The notes below the pieces were generated by a model. The model had not been told where the DNA came from, did not search any database, and saw only the letters and a program-made list of their open reading frames with translations. A program made the translations under genes and the position numbers. A DNA stretch of 64,000 nt from Cohnella hashimotonis (lineage in GTDB: Bacteria > Bacillota > Bacilli > Paenibacillales > Paenibacillaceae), in contig NZ_JAGRPV010000001.1 in assembly GCF_030014955.1 (NCBI RefSeq), positions 5,208,001-5,272,000 on the forward strand, given 5' to 3'. This document shows, piece after piece, positions 50,488 through 59,982 of this stretch. Numbering within the stretch: position 1 is the first letter of the stretch; each line of letters starts with the position of its first letter.

Positions 50488-53400
50488 TTAAATCGACAGC
50501 CACCGCGAGAGCATAGCGGCCGCCTGCGCCCGGCTGACGATGCCCGCCGGCGCGAGTAAGGCGCCCGGCAGCCCGTTCAGCAGGCCGCGGTCGATCGTGA
50601 ATCCGACCGCCGGCTCCGCCCACGGCGCAGTCTGTCCGGCATCGGCGAATGCGGACTGGCTAGCGGCCGACGTCGGGACCGCCTCGCCGGGATGCGCCGC
50701 TTCGTAGGCGCGAAGCAGCATGACCGCCGCTTCCTGGCGGGTGATCGGATCGGAAGGCCCGAAGCGGCCGTCGTCTCTGCCCTGGAGGATGCCGAACGCG
50801 GTAGCCGCGCGGACCGCGGGAGCATAGTAGGCGTCGGCCGGGACGTCCGGGAAGACCGGCGCGTCCGCCGTTGCCGCAAGGCCTGCCGCTTTGACGAGCA
50901 TCGTCGCGAACTCGGCCCGCGTCACCGCGCGGAGCGGCTCGAACCGGTTGTCGCCGATGCCCTGGACGATATGCTTCGCCGACAGCGACTTGATGCCGCC
51001 CGCGGCCCAATGTCCGGCAAGCACGTCCTCGTAGCTGCGGTCGAAAGCCAGCACCGCGTATACGCTAAAATGGTTGACCGTCGCCGTGACTACATCGCCT
51101 CGGGCCGCACCGCCGACGTACTCAGGCGCTCCGACGCCCGGAATCGCATAAATGCCCGCCAGCGCCCGATCCGCGCCTTCAGCCAGTTTTAGCGTCAGCT
51201 TCAGTCCTTCGTCGAATTGATGCAGCGGGGTCTTGACGCCGGCAGGGCTCCTTACGCCGAGCTCCAGCTCGTACGCGTCTCCCGCCTGGCGATAGACCGC
51301 GCTCGCCGTCGAAGCTGCAGCCAGCGCCTTCGCCGCCGCTTCGCCCCCCGGCCGCCTGACGACATAAAGCTCGCCGCCCTGCCAACCGCCGTCCGCGCGA
51401 AGCGCGGCAAGCTGCTTCAATACGCCCGGCGGCAGCTCGAGCGAGAAGCCGCCGTCCGCGAAGGCGAGTGATTCGCCGAGCGCGAACGCCGCATCCGCCG
51501 GTACCCGCACCTCGGTCTTGCCGGCTGCGATCGCGACCGTCGACTTGCCGCCGGCCGGCGCAGGCAGCGACGCGACCTGCTGCACCTCATCCGCCGGTGC
51601 CGGCGTCGGCCGCGCCGTTCCCGCGATCCGGATCGTATCCAGCGCCGCCCAGTCGTCACCCCGGTCGCCCTCGATCGCGAGCTTGATGCCCGGCTTGCCG
51701 GTATCCGGATCGAGAATGCCGACCAGCACCCGGTATTCGCCGCTCGCGAGATCTGCCGGGATATCCAGCGGCAGCGGCGCCTCATAGTCGCCGGGCAGCC
51801 AGCCGCGAATGTCGACGCCGCTCGCCTTCGTGACGCTCGACGCGACGACCCGTCCGTCCGCATCCGCCAGCGCGACGGCGACCGGCCAGTCGTAATAGAA
51901 AGGCGCGACGCCTTTGTTTGTCCACTGCGTCTTTACTTCGAGCTTGTCGCCCGCGGCCGCCTCGCCGTCGTGCTTCACGGCATTCAATACGTACCGGTAG
52001 CCGATCGTCTTGCGGAACGTGTCCATGTTCTCTTGAATGTCCTGCGTGATCCCGCCCTTGCCCACCTCGTAGTCCGCCGGCGCGGACGGTCCCAGCCAGG
52101 ACGTATGGGACAGCCGCGCTTCCCGCAGCGACTCGACGATGCTGCCGTCGGCGAGCGAGAGCAGCGGATTGCCGCTCGTGAATTCGCCGCCGGAGAAGCT
52201 CGTTTTCCAGAAATCCGGCATCTTGGACGCAGCCTGTACTTCGGCCGCGCTCTCGCCCGGTTCGATATACAGGCCGATGTCCGACCAGCCGTCGCGAATC
52301 CAGCTTAGCCAGGATTCCGTCGAGCCCTTATCGCCGAACACGTCGTTGAACAGCCCGAGGCCGCTTGCCGCCGCGATCGGGAACGGCTTGCGCATGCCGA
52401 GCAGCTTGTGCTTGAAGCCGTCCAGATAGTGCTGCACGTACCGGTCGGATACAGCGACGTTCGGGAACTTGCCCGACAGCGGCTCCGGGTAGTTGTGGAA
52501 TTCGCCCCAGTGGCCGAGCGAACCGATCTGGACGTAGGCGATGCGCGGATCCTCGTCGTAGCGGGCGGCAAGCGCCGCGATCATCCGCTCGTGCTCCTCG
52601 AGCAGCACGGGAAGGTTGTAGTTCGGCGCGAAGCCCGCGCCGATCTCGGACGAGTCGTACCATTTGCCCACGCCGTCCGCGGAGCCCGCCGCCTCGACCA
52701 GCTCGTCGTACAGCCAGTCGGGAATGTCTTTATGCGCCGGGTCCGACGTCGGCGTGTCCATCACGATACGAAGATTGATTTTTTTGCCGAGGCTCGCCCA
52801 GTAGGCGAACTGGTACTTTTCCTCGATGCCCGCCCAGTCGAACTCGCCCTTGACCGGCTCGAGCTCGCGCCAGCTGATGCCGGCGTACACCATGCTGTGC
52901 GACTGCGCATACGGCTCGCCGAGCGCCTTCTTCGGCACGTCCCGCGCCCAGGCGACCCAGCCGGTGTACGGATTGTTCAGCACGTCGAACGATTCGCGCG
53001 GATAGTAGACGCCCGCCTCGGACGGCTGCTCGACCAGCGCCTGCACCGCCAGCATCGGCCGGCCGACGCCGGGCAGCGCCAGGACGTTTTTCGCCGCATA
53101 AGCGACCTTAAGCCCGCTATCCGTCGTTGCCCCGATCTGATCCAGATACAGGTAGACGAGGTCGCTCGCCGCATCCGGCACGTTCTGCACCTTGCCCGAT
53201 GCCGTCCAGCCGGCGCTGGCGCTGTCATATCGATAAAGCGTGTTGCGCGACACTTTGTAATCGATGCCGTCGCCCGGCCAGCGGGCATCCTGCAGACCGG
53301 TCGTGCCGTCCGCGTCGGCATCGATGAAGTATTCGTTCTGCGTGTTCAGACCGCTGCCTTGCGCCAGCAAGAACAGCTTCTCCCCGTCGCGCAGCGCGCG

Positions 53401-55035
53401 CAGCCGAATCGAGCCGCCGCTCGACGCCGCCTTGTTGTCGACGTCCGACCAGTCGCCGTCCCCGCCGTCGACCGCGATCTGGGCGCCGCGTTCGGACAGG
53501 GCTGCCGGATAGCGCGCTGCGCCGGAAGCCGCCGGCGCGTAGTCGGCACCAACGCCCAGCGCGACCCGCACCGTCGAACTCGCTTCCCAGCCGCTCATGT
53601 CGACGACCGTCTCCAGCACGCTTTCGCCGGACGGGGCATACACGCTCGACACGACGCTCTCCGCCGCGCCGAGCGCCTCCCAGCTCCAGCCGCTGCCCGT
53701 GCTCTTGTATGCGGTGCCGTTCTGCACCAGATAATCGGCGCCGGTACCGGCATATTGCCAGCCCTGATGGCCGGTCTCCGGATCGTTGTCCGCGTCGATG
53801 AACAGGTTTTTCTCGCCCGACAGGTCGTAGCCGTGCGCGAGCACGTACAGCCTGTCGTTTTTCACGAACGCCGACAGATCCCGGATATTGCCGGTGCCGG
53901 TCGCGATCGGACGGATGCCAGGCCACTCGGCGTCGTTGCCGTCCGCCGTCACGCGGGGCAGCGAGGGCACGATCTTCGCCGCCTGGGCGGCCGGCGCCGG
54001 CGCGTACACCTCGCCGACGTTAAAACCGATATACAGCGGCGCGGGGGCTGTCATCCCGAGCTCCCCGAGCGGGACGGACATCTCGATGACCTTTCCATTG
54101 CCCGAGCCGGACTCGGCATACTGAATGCCTTCCGCAGCGAGCTGACTCCAGCCCCAGCCGCTGCCGGTGCTGGCATACAGCGCGCCGTTTTCCATCATGT
54201 AGTCGAAGCCGTAATCCGGCCACAGCCAGTTCGTCGTGAAGCCAGTGTCCTTGCTATGGTCCGTGTCGATAAAAATGTCGTTCCAGTCGCCCATCCTGCC
54301 GCTGACCATGATGCTCAGCGTGTCGCCGTTCGCCGCGGCGTACAGCTTCGTGAGTCCGTCCGCGGACACGGCGACCGGCTCGGAGCCGGACCAATCCGCC
54401 GGATCGCCGTCGACCGCGATGTCCGGGTCGGGTCCGAAGGCTGCCGCTTCGGCCTCGACGGCCAGCATCGGCTTGCCCGCATCCGGCAGGAACGCGTTGG
54501 CCGCCGGCTCGGCATACGCCGCCTTCAGCGGGGCCGACGCGATCAAGCCAAGCAGCCCGATGTCGACCGCCGCCTCGGCGATCGTGCCCGAATTGGCGTA
54601 CGCAGCCGTACCGGCCGGCGTCCACGCTCCGTCCGCATAGCGCTGCACCTGCATGCCGACGATCCGGTAATCGATGCCCGTCGCATCGCTCCACGCCGGC
54701 TCCTGCGCCCCCGTCGCCGGATCGCCGTCCGCGTCGATCAAGAAGACGCCGCCCGGATCGACGGCAGTTCCCTCCGCCAGCAAGTACAGCATGCCCCCGC
54801 GCTGCACGGCCTTCAGCAGGCTGAGCGAGCCTCCGCCCGCCGCCTCGTCCGCCGCGACCGCATCCCATTCGGACGGCGCGCCCGTGAATCTGGCCGGCGC
54901 TGCAGCTGCCGCTTCCGCCACGGTCGCCTCTCCGACTGTCGGCGCCAGGCCGGCGGCCAATGTCAATACCAGCCCCGCCGACAGCCATCTCCTAAGATGC
55001 GAGCGCTTACCTTTCTTGCCCTTGTCTTCATTCAT
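50488..55035 (-). CDS. Cell-wall-anchored (SLH) glycosidase-like protein with DUF4874/DUF4832 core and CBM-like modules
   Basis: About 1515 residues from the ATG at 55035 (MNEDKGKKGK), which has AAGGTGGG seven bases upstream; in-frame ATGs at 55089 and 55182 are alternatives, the former eleven bases after AAGGAGG. After the signal peptide come about four beta-sandwich modules (DIFIDTDHSKDTGF, LFIDADNDPETGHQGW, YFIDADADGTTGLQ). The core (about 660-1150) has a glycosidase-like barrel (NPYTGWVAWARDVPKK, IRIVMDTP-type strand, YVQIGSLGHWGEFHN) and a DUF4832 part. The last about 170 residues hold three SLH repeats that attach it to the wall. Confidence 0.8.
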   Translation of the reverse strand: MNEDKGKKGKRSHLRRWLSAGLVLTLAAGLAPTVGEATVAEAAAAAPARFTGAPSEWDAVAADEAAGGGSLSLLKAVQRGGMLYLLAEGTAVDPGGVFLIDADGDPATGAQEPAWSDATGIDYRIVGMQVQRYADGAWTPAGTAAYANSGTIAEAAVDIGLLGLIASAPLKAAYAEPAANAFLPDAGKPMLAVEAEAAAFGPDPDIAVDGDPADWSGSEPVAVSADGLTKLYAAANGDTLSIMVSGRMGDWNDIFIDTDHSKDTGFTTNWLWPDYGFDYMMENGALYASTGSGWGWSQLAAEGIQYAESGSGNGKVIEMSVPLGELGMTAPAPLYIGFNVGEVYAPAPAAQAAKIVPSLPRVTADGNDAEWPGIRPIATGTGNIRDLSAFVKNDRLYVLAHGYDLSGEKNLFIDADNDPETGHQGWQYAGTGADYLVQNGTAYKSTGSGWSWEALGAAESVVSSVYAPSGESVLETVVDMSGWEASSTVRVALGVGADYAPAASGAARYPAALSERGAQIAVDGGDGDWSDVDNKAASSGGSIRLRALRDGEKLFLLAQGSGLNTQNEYFIDADADGTTGLQDARWPGDGIDYKVSRNTLYRYDSASAGWTASGKVQNVPDAASDLVYLYLDQIGATTDSGLKVAYAAKNVLALPGVGRPMLAVQALVEQPSEAGVYYPRESFDVLNNPYTGWVAWARDVPKKALGEPYAQSHSMVYAGISWRELEPVKGEFDWAGIEEKYQFAYWASLGKKINLRIVMDTPTSDPAHKDIPDWLYDELVEAAGSADGVGKWYDSSEIGAGFAPNYNLPVLLEEHERMIAALAARYDEDPRIAYVQIGSLGHWGEFHNYPEPLSGKFPNVAVSDRYVQHYLDGFKHKLLGMRKPFPIAAASGLGLFNDVFGDKGSTESWLSWIRDGWSDIGLYIEPGESAAEVQAASKMPDFWKTSFSGGEFTSGNPLLSLADGSIVESLREARLSHTSWLGPSAPADYEVGKGGITQDIQENMDTFRKTIGYRYVLNAVKHDGEAAAGDKLEVKTQWTNKGVAPFYYDWPVAVALADADGRVVASSVTKASGVDIRGWLPGDYEAPLPLDIPADLASGEYRVLVGILDPDTGKPGIKLAIEGDRGDDWAALDTIRIAGTARPTPAPADEVQQVASLPAPAGGKSTVAIAAGKTEVRVPADAAFALGESLAFADGGFSLELPPGVLKQLAALRADGGWQGGELYVVRRPGGEAAAKALAAASTASAVYRQAGDAYELELGVRSPAGVKTPLHQFDEGLKLTLKLAEGADRALAGIYAIPGVGAPEYVGGAARGDVVTATVNHFSVYAVLAFDRSYEDVLAGHWAAGGIKSLSAKHIVQGIGDNRFEPLRAVTRAEFATMLVKAAGLAATADAPVFPDVPADAYYAPAVRAATAFGILQGRDDGRFGPSDPITRQEAAVMLLRAYEAAHPGEAVPTSAASQSAFADAGQTAPWAEPAVGFTIDRGLLNGLPGALLAPAGIVSRAQAAAMLSRWLSI

Positions 55036-55141
55036 TCCGATACCCACCTTCATTCCCTCATCCAGCTTCATTCCGTCATCCACCTTCATATCCCACGCAT
55101 CCTCCTTCATCCCGTCTGCCGATCGCTTAAAAAGGCAAAAG

Positions 55142-55209
55142 AAAAGACAATGGGTTCTGCAGGCTTTGACGGACTGAATCAAAGTTAAATGCGGTTCCCA
55201 TTGTCTTTT
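55142..55209 (-). terminator. Long-stem hairpin between the ABC operon and the SLH gene
   Basis: AAAAGACAATGGG at 55142-55154 pairs perfectly with CCCATTGTCTTTT at 55197-55209. The 42-base loop holds an inner stem (CTTTGA/TCAAAG). On the minus strand it is followed by TTTTCTTTTG. It most likely ends the binding-protein transcript, but it could also act as a structured leader for the SLH gene. Confidence 0.6.
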
Positions 55210-55285
55210 GCGCTATTCTTGTTGTTCGATCGATGCCGTTCGCGCCGGCGGACTTCGCGTCAAGCGACCGCCGGCGCTTCTTCTC

Positions 55286-56695
55286 TTATTTACCGTAAAG
55301 CGACCCGATCTCCTTCACCACGCCGTCAAGCTCGCCCTTGCCGGACAGCGCCGGCGCGAGCTTTTGCGGGATGATTTCCCACAGCAGCTTTTCCTTGCCG
55401 TCGAAGAACGGCGCGGAGATCGCGTATTTTTGCGCATCGATGAACGTCTGCTTGTTGTAGCCTTCGTCCTTGGCGAGATACGTTTCCGCGGCCGCCTTGT
55501 TGGCCGGGATCGACTGGCCCTGCTGCGCGAGCGCGATCTGGCCGTCCGGTCCGCCCAGCCAGCTCAGCAGCGCCCATGCGGCCTGCTCGTTTTTGCTGTA
55601 TGGACTCATCGCGTTGCCTGCAACCTGCACGACCGTCTTCGTCTCTTTGAACTTCGGCGGCAGCACCGTGTCGAACTTGATATTGGCCTTGATGAATTCG
55701 CTGGCGGACCACGAACCCGCGAAGCTCATCGCGACCTTGCCCGTCGTCATCGTCAGGAACGGCTCCTTGGCGAGCGACTGGCTCTGGCTGAAGGTCGGCG
55801 TCACATGATGCTTGGTGATCAGATCCCGGTAAAACTCCAGCACTTGCTTGGCTTCCGGCGATTCGAGACCGAGCGACTTGTCGTCGTTCACGAGCTTGCC
55901 GCCGTTGGACTCGATCTGCGGCTCGAGCACGGAGTCGGCGGAGCCGGCCGCGTCGACCGTCAGGCCCCATTGCACGATGTTTTTGGCGTCGAAGTCCGCG
56001 TCCGCGGCCGTCTTGCCGTTACGATCGAGCGTCATCTTCTTGGCGATGTCGAGCGCCTGATCCCAGGTCAGCTCGCCGGCCGGATAAGCGGCGCCCGCCG
56101 GATTCGTCTTGGGGTCGTCGAACAGCCCTTTATTATAGTAGAGCACGATCGTGTTGGCGTCGCGCGGCAGCGATACTTGCTTGCCGTCGACCTGGTGGGC
56201 GGCCAGCACCCCGGGCTCGAAGTTGTTCGTATCGAAGCCCGTCGAGGCGATCAGATCGGTCAAGTCCTTCATCGCGCCGATCTTGGCGTATTTGTCCACG
56301 TACGCATAGCTGATCTTGTACACGTCGGGCAGATCCTTGGCCGCAGCCTGCGCGGTTAGCGCCGTCCAGTACGTGCCCCAGTCCTTGCTGACGACCTCGA
56401 CCTCGACGTTCGGATATTTCTCGCTGAAGCCCTTGAGCAATTCCTTCGTCTGCTCGGTCTCCACGTTCGTTCCCCATTGCGCATACGTTACCTTGCCGGA
56501 GATGTCGGCTGCGCTGGCCGGAGCCGATGCCGATCCGGACGCCGGAGTCGATGCGCTCGCCGATGCGCCTGCCGAAATGCTGGATGCTGGAGACGAAGAC
56601 GCGCCCTCGTTGTTGTTGCTGCCGCATGCCGCCAGACTCATCGTTCCGATCAGACTCAGTACCGCGAGCTGCGCGATCCGTTTCTTTGTTTGCAT
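55286..56695 (-). CDS. Sugar-binding lipoprotein of the LacI-linked ABC importer
   Basis: 469 residues from ATG 56695 (MQTKKRIAQL), with AAGGAGG seven bases upstream; the frame continues further only through out-of-frame permease sequence. The lipobox is MSLAACG, followed by a long Ser/Ala/Pro/Gly linker. The rest is a family-1 extracellular solute-binding protein (VTYAQWGTNVETEQTKELL near the start). It is the last gene of an operon with two permeases and a dehydrogenase; binding proteins more commonly come first. Confidence 0.9.
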   Translation of the reverse strand: MQTKKRIAQLAVLSLIGTMSLAACGSNNNEGASSSPASSISAGASASASTPASGSASAPASAADISGKVTYAQWGTNVETEQTKELLKGFSEKYPNVEVEVVSKDWGTYWTALTAQAAAKDLPDVYKISYAYVDKYAKIGAMKDLTDLIASTGFDTNNFEPGVLAAHQVDGKQVSLPRDANTIVLYYNKGLFDDPKTNPAGAAYPAGELTWDQALDIAKKMTLDRNGKTAADADFDAKNIVQWGLTVDAAGSADSVLEPQIESNGGKLVNDDKSLGLESPEAKQVLEFYRDLITKHHVTPTFSQSQSLAKEPFLTMTTGKVAMSFAGSWSASEFIKANIKFDTVLPPKFKETKTVVQVAGNAMSPYSKNEQAAWALLSWLGGPDGQIALAQQGQSIPANKAAAETYLAKDEGYNKQTFIDAQKYAISAPFFDGKEKLLWEIIPQKLAPALSGKGELDGVVKEIGSLYGK

Positions 56696-56766
56696 GTTGA
56701 GCCCTCCTTGTACGTGGATGAATGATTGACCTGCCCCTCGATGCGCTCTCACGGGTGTCCCCGGGA

Positions 56767-57591
56767 TTACTTGATCCCGGTCATGACCACCCCCTCGATG
56801 AAGTAGCGCTGGGCGAAGAAGTAGATGACGCCGATCGGCAGCAGCGCGAGGAACGAACCGGCCGCGAGCACCGGGAAGTCGTGCGAAGTCTGGCCCATGA
56901 TCATCTGGAGGCCGACGCTGAGCGTCTGCAGCTTTTCCGATTGGATGAAGATGAGCGGGGAAAAGAAGTCCGTCCACGAAAAGACGAAGGAGAAGATGAA
57001 GCCGCTCACGAGAATCGGGCTGGACAGCGGCAGAATAACCCTGGAATAGATCGTCCAGTAACCTCCTCCGTCGACGTAGGTCGCTTCGTCCAGCTCCCGC
57101 GGGATCGTGAGGAAAAACTGCCTGAACAAAAAGATGAAGTACGGGTTGCCGAGCACGTGTGGAACGATGAGCGGCAGCCACGTATCGTACCAGCCGATGT
57201 TCCGGTACAGCAGATACAGCGGGATCAGCGTCACCTGCGCCGGAATCATAAGCGTGGCCAGCACGATGGCAAACAGGAACTTGCGTGAACGCGCCTTTGT
57301 GCGGGCGAATCCGAACGCGATCAGCGAGGAGAACAGAATCGTGCCGAGACCGACGGAGCCCGCGATCGCGAAGGAGTTGCCGATCCACCGGCCCATGAGC
57401 GGCATCGATTCGAAGAGCCGTCCGAAGGCGCTTAGCGTAAACGGGTGCGGGAGAAACTCCGGCGGATATCTGAACGTCTGCTCCTGCGTCTTGAGCATCG
57501 TGGACAGCAGCCAGAACAGCGGGCCGGCGAAGATGAACAGGCCGATGAGCAGCGCGACGTATTGCAGCGGCGTTTTGAATCGGTAAGTCAT
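56767..57591 (-). CDS. Carbohydrate ABC transporter permease (MalG type)
   Basis: 274 residues with six membrane segments and the EAA loop RELDEATYVDGGGYWTIYSR. ATG 57591 lies two bases after the stop of the upstream permease gene, so the two are coupled. It forms the second half of the channel for the importer whose binding protein is next. No ATPase gene is adjacent. Confidence 0.92.
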   Translation of the reverse strand: MTYRFKTPLQYVALLIGLFIFAGPLFWLLSTMLKTQEQTFRYPPEFLPHPFTLSAFGRLFESMPLMGRWIGNSFAIAGSVGLGTILFSSLIAFGFARTKARSRKFLFAIVLATLMIPAQVTLIPLYLLYRNIGWYDTWLPLIVPHVLGNPYFIFLFRQFFLTIPRELDEATYVDGGGYWTIYSRVILPLSSPILVSGFIFSFVFSWTDFFSPLIFIQSEKLQTLSVGLQMIMGQTSHDFPVLAAGSFLALLPIGVIYFFAQRYFIEGVVMTGIK

Positions 57592-57593
57592 GC

Positions 57594-58487
57594 CTATGCG
57601 TCGCCCCCTTTATCGCTCTCGTAGTAGACCCAGCGGTTCGACGTTTTCATCACGATCCACGTCAGGATCAGGATGATGACGAACAGAATCCAGGACTGCG
57701 CCATCGCATAGCCGAACTTCATGTCGCGGAATGCGGTATTGTAGGTATTCAGCATGTAGGTCGACGAGGAGTAGTCCGGCCCACCGTTGTTCAGCAGGCG
57801 GGATTCGGTGAACATCTGGAAATAATAAATCATCTGCAGCACCAGCGAGAAAAGAATCGTCGGCGAGATCATCGGCAGCGTGATGGTAAAAAATTGGCGG
57901 ACCCGGCTGGCGCCGTCGATGCGTGCCGCCTCGTAGAGCTGGGCGGGCACGCCCTTGAGCGCGGCGAGGAAGATCAGGACCGGTCCGCCCGAGCTCCAGA
58001 TGCCGATCGTCACGATCAGCGGCTTGCTCCATCCCTCGGAGCCGAACCAGTCCACCTTCGGGATGCCGACGGCCTCGAGGAGCTGATTGACGAAGCCGCC
58101 GTCCGTGCCGAACAGCAGCAGCCAGATGATGACCGTCGCGACGGGCGGCACCAGGTAGGGCAAGTAATAGATCGTGCGGAAAAAGCGAATGCCCTTGATC
58201 TCGACGTTCAGCACGACGGAGATCAGAATTTGGAACATGACCGTGACCGGCACGGCGATAAAAACGAAATACAGCGTGTTGCCGAAGCTTTTCAAATAAA
58301 TCTGATCCTTGAACAAGTCCCGGTAGTTGTCGAACCCGATCCACTGCGGCGGCGTCACCGAGTTGTAATCCGCGAAGCTGTAAATCATGCTCAGCGCGGC
58401 CGGTCCGACGAAAAACACGAGAAAACCTACGATCCAAGGAAGGATGAACAACAAAAACGTGCCTTCCTCTTTCCACCTCGAGGTCAT
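57594..58487 (-). CDS. Sugar ABC transporter permease (MalF/UgpA type)
   Basis: 297 residues with six membrane segments; EAA loop AQLYEAARIDGASRVRQFF, which docks the ATPase. ATG 58487 has GGGGGAG six bases upstream. It follows the dehydrogenase gene by 24 bases and overlaps its partner's ribosome site region, consistent with one operon. Confidence 0.92.
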   Translation of the reverse strand: MTSRWKEEGTFLLFILPWIVGFLVFFVGPAALSMIYSFADYNSVTPPQWIGFDNYRDLFKDQIYLKSFGNTLYFVFIAVPVTVMFQILISVVLNVEIKGIRFFRTIYYLPYLVPPVATVIIWLLLFGTDGGFVNQLLEAVGIPKVDWFGSEGWSKPLIVTIGIWSSGGPVLIFLAALKGVPAQLYEAARIDGASRVRQFFTITLPMISPTILFSLVLQMIYYFQMFTESRLLNNGGPDYSSSTYMLNTYNTAFRDMKFGYAMAQSWILFVIILILTWIVMKTSNRWVYYESDKGGDA

Positions 58488-58511
58488 GCGGACTCCCCCT
58501 GTCTGTCGGCC

Positions 58512-59612
58512 TTAGCTCAGCTCGCTGATGTAGACGTAACGTTCTTCCTTGATGGAACGTTCGGCGGCAAGCGCGACGAGCAGCGCATCCCGGCCGATCC
58601 GGCCGTTGGCATAGGGCGCTTCGCCCGTGGCGACGGAATTCAGGAAGGCGTGCCGCTGCCGCTGGCTGCCGGTATGTCCGCCGTTCACCGAATCGGATTC
58701 GTGGTCCAGATCGATGTGGTCGCGGCTCTTGTCCTCGGGACCGAAGATGTCGATCGTCTTGTCCTTCTTGGCGATCATCTGGCCGCCGTTGCTGCCGAGC
58801 AGACCGATCTCGAGCCCTTCGTCCATCAGGTTCCTCGGTTTCAGATACATGCAGAGGCCGAGATTCGCCTTGCTGCCGTTCTCGTATTCGACGATGACCC
58901 AGGCATGGTCGACGATCGAAGTGCTCGTGAGCGTCCGGGTCTCGTAATGCGTATAGGAATTGGTGATGACGTTGGGCTGACCGTCCTTCAGCACGTGCTG
59001 GCCGCCGGACGCGAACACGCGGCGCGGCTTCGAATCGATCATCCAGTTGAAAATATCGAAATGATGGCAATCCTTCTCGATGAGCGCGCCGCCCGACTTG
59101 GAAGCGTCATAGAACCAGTCCACCGGCGGGAACGGATCGCGGAATTCCTTGCACCACATCATGGTGACGTCTCCCAGCCGCCCGGCATCCAGTTCCCTGC
59201 GCATCCGGCGATAGATGTTGGAGTAACGGTAAGTGAGGCCGATCTGCAGGATCACGCCCGCAGCTTCCGCCTTGGCGATGATCTCGTCGCATTCGCCGAG
59301 CGTCGGCGCGACCGGTTTTTCCAGAAACACATGCTTGCCGCGCTCGATAAACGGCACCGCCGCATCGCGATGCATGTAATTGGGCAGCGAGATGACGACG
59401 GCGTCGAAGGTGTCGATGTGTTCCAACAATTCCAAGTAACTCGCAACGATGCCGGGATTGTTTCTTCTTATGTACGGCATCGCCCTTGCCAAGTTGGATT
59501 CGCTCGGATCCGCGACCCAGACGATCTCGCAGTTTTCGATTTGATCGAATCCCATCGCATGGCCGGTCCCCATATCCCCAACGCCGATCAGTGCCAGCCG
59601 AATTTTATTCAT
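58512..59612 (-). CDS. Gfo/Idh/MocA-family oxidoreductase, first gene of the LacI-linked operon
   Basis: 366 residues. ATG 59612 (MNKIRLALIG) is the family-typical start; the frame extends to 59651. Rossmann motif IRLALIGVGDMGTGHAMGF, EKPVAPTLGECDEII active-site motif, and the C-terminal domain with SGGALIEKDCHHFDIFNW. It likely oxidises the sugar or sugar derivative brought in by the downstream importer. The promoter lies about 70 bases upstream. Confidence 0.9.
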   Translation of the reverse strand: MNKIRLALIGVGDMGTGHAMGFDQIENCEIVWVADPSESNLARAMPYIRRNNPGIVASYLELLEHIDTFDAVVISLPNYMHRDAAVPFIERGKHVFLEKPVAPTLGECDEIIAKAEAAGVILQIGLTYRYSNIYRRMRRELDAGRLGDVTMMWCKEFRDPFPPVDWFYDASKSGGALIEKDCHHFDIFNWMIDSKPRRVFASGGQHVLKDGQPNVITNSYTHYETRTLTSTSIVDHAWVIVEYENGSKANLGLCMYLKPRNLMDEGLEIGLLGSNGGQMIAKKDKTIDIFGPEDKSRDHIDLDHESDSVNGGHTGSQRQRHAFLNSVATGEAPYANGRIGRDALLVALAAERSIKEERYVYISELS

Positions 59613-59678
59613 CGTATATCGTGTCCCCCAACTCCGATGTGTTTGCGCCAAACTTTATTTGTTTGGATTACAATTTAA

Positions 59679-59707
59679 ATATTATTCGAATATCAGAAAA
59701 CCGTCAA
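59679..59707 (-). promoter_or_regulatory. Sigma-A promoter of the dehydrogenase/ABC operon
   Basis: Minus-strand TTGACG, a 17-base spacer and TAATAT, close to the sigma-A consensus. The remaining part of the gap 59613-59982 holds a candidate operator and nothing else I recognise. Confidence 0.75.
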
Positions 59708-59827
59708 GGATTATTAATGCAATTTGGATGAATTTTTCCTTGGTTTTTTGGACTTTATTTGGCGTAAATATTCGTAAAATACGATTACTTATGACGGTAG
59801 CACAATCTAACATTCGGTTTTTATCGA

Positions 59828-59841
59828 TCTAAGCGCTTGCA
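59828..59841 (-). promoter_or_regulatory. Candidate LacI/CcpA-type operator
   Basis: Minus-strand TGCAAGCGCTTAGA, with the central CG palindrome typical of LacI-family operators and cre sites (two mismatches to cre). It lies between the lacI-type gene and the operon promoter, about 120 bases upstream of the latter. Confidence 0.4.
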
Positions 59842-59982
59842 GAGCCCTTGATTTAGAGAATGTGCACAAACTGCTTTTCACGCAAATTTTTCTTGCATTT
59901 TGCCGCAAATAAATCCAAAATTCCATGGAAAACAAAAGGCCCTGCACCGCATAAACGGGCAGGGCGTACGAATGGTGCCGCA

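Noticed and set aside
52408..55188. 926-codon plus-strand frame opposite the SLH glycosidase gene
   Set aside because: Antisense shadow in a GC-rich gene; composition is Arg/Val/His-rich with no domain pattern.
56696..57388. N-terminal extension of the sugar-binding lipoprotein to 700 residues
   Set aside because: The extra part is the out-of-frame reading of the MalG-type permease; the true start at 56695 has AAGGAGG and begins a lipoprotein signal peptide.
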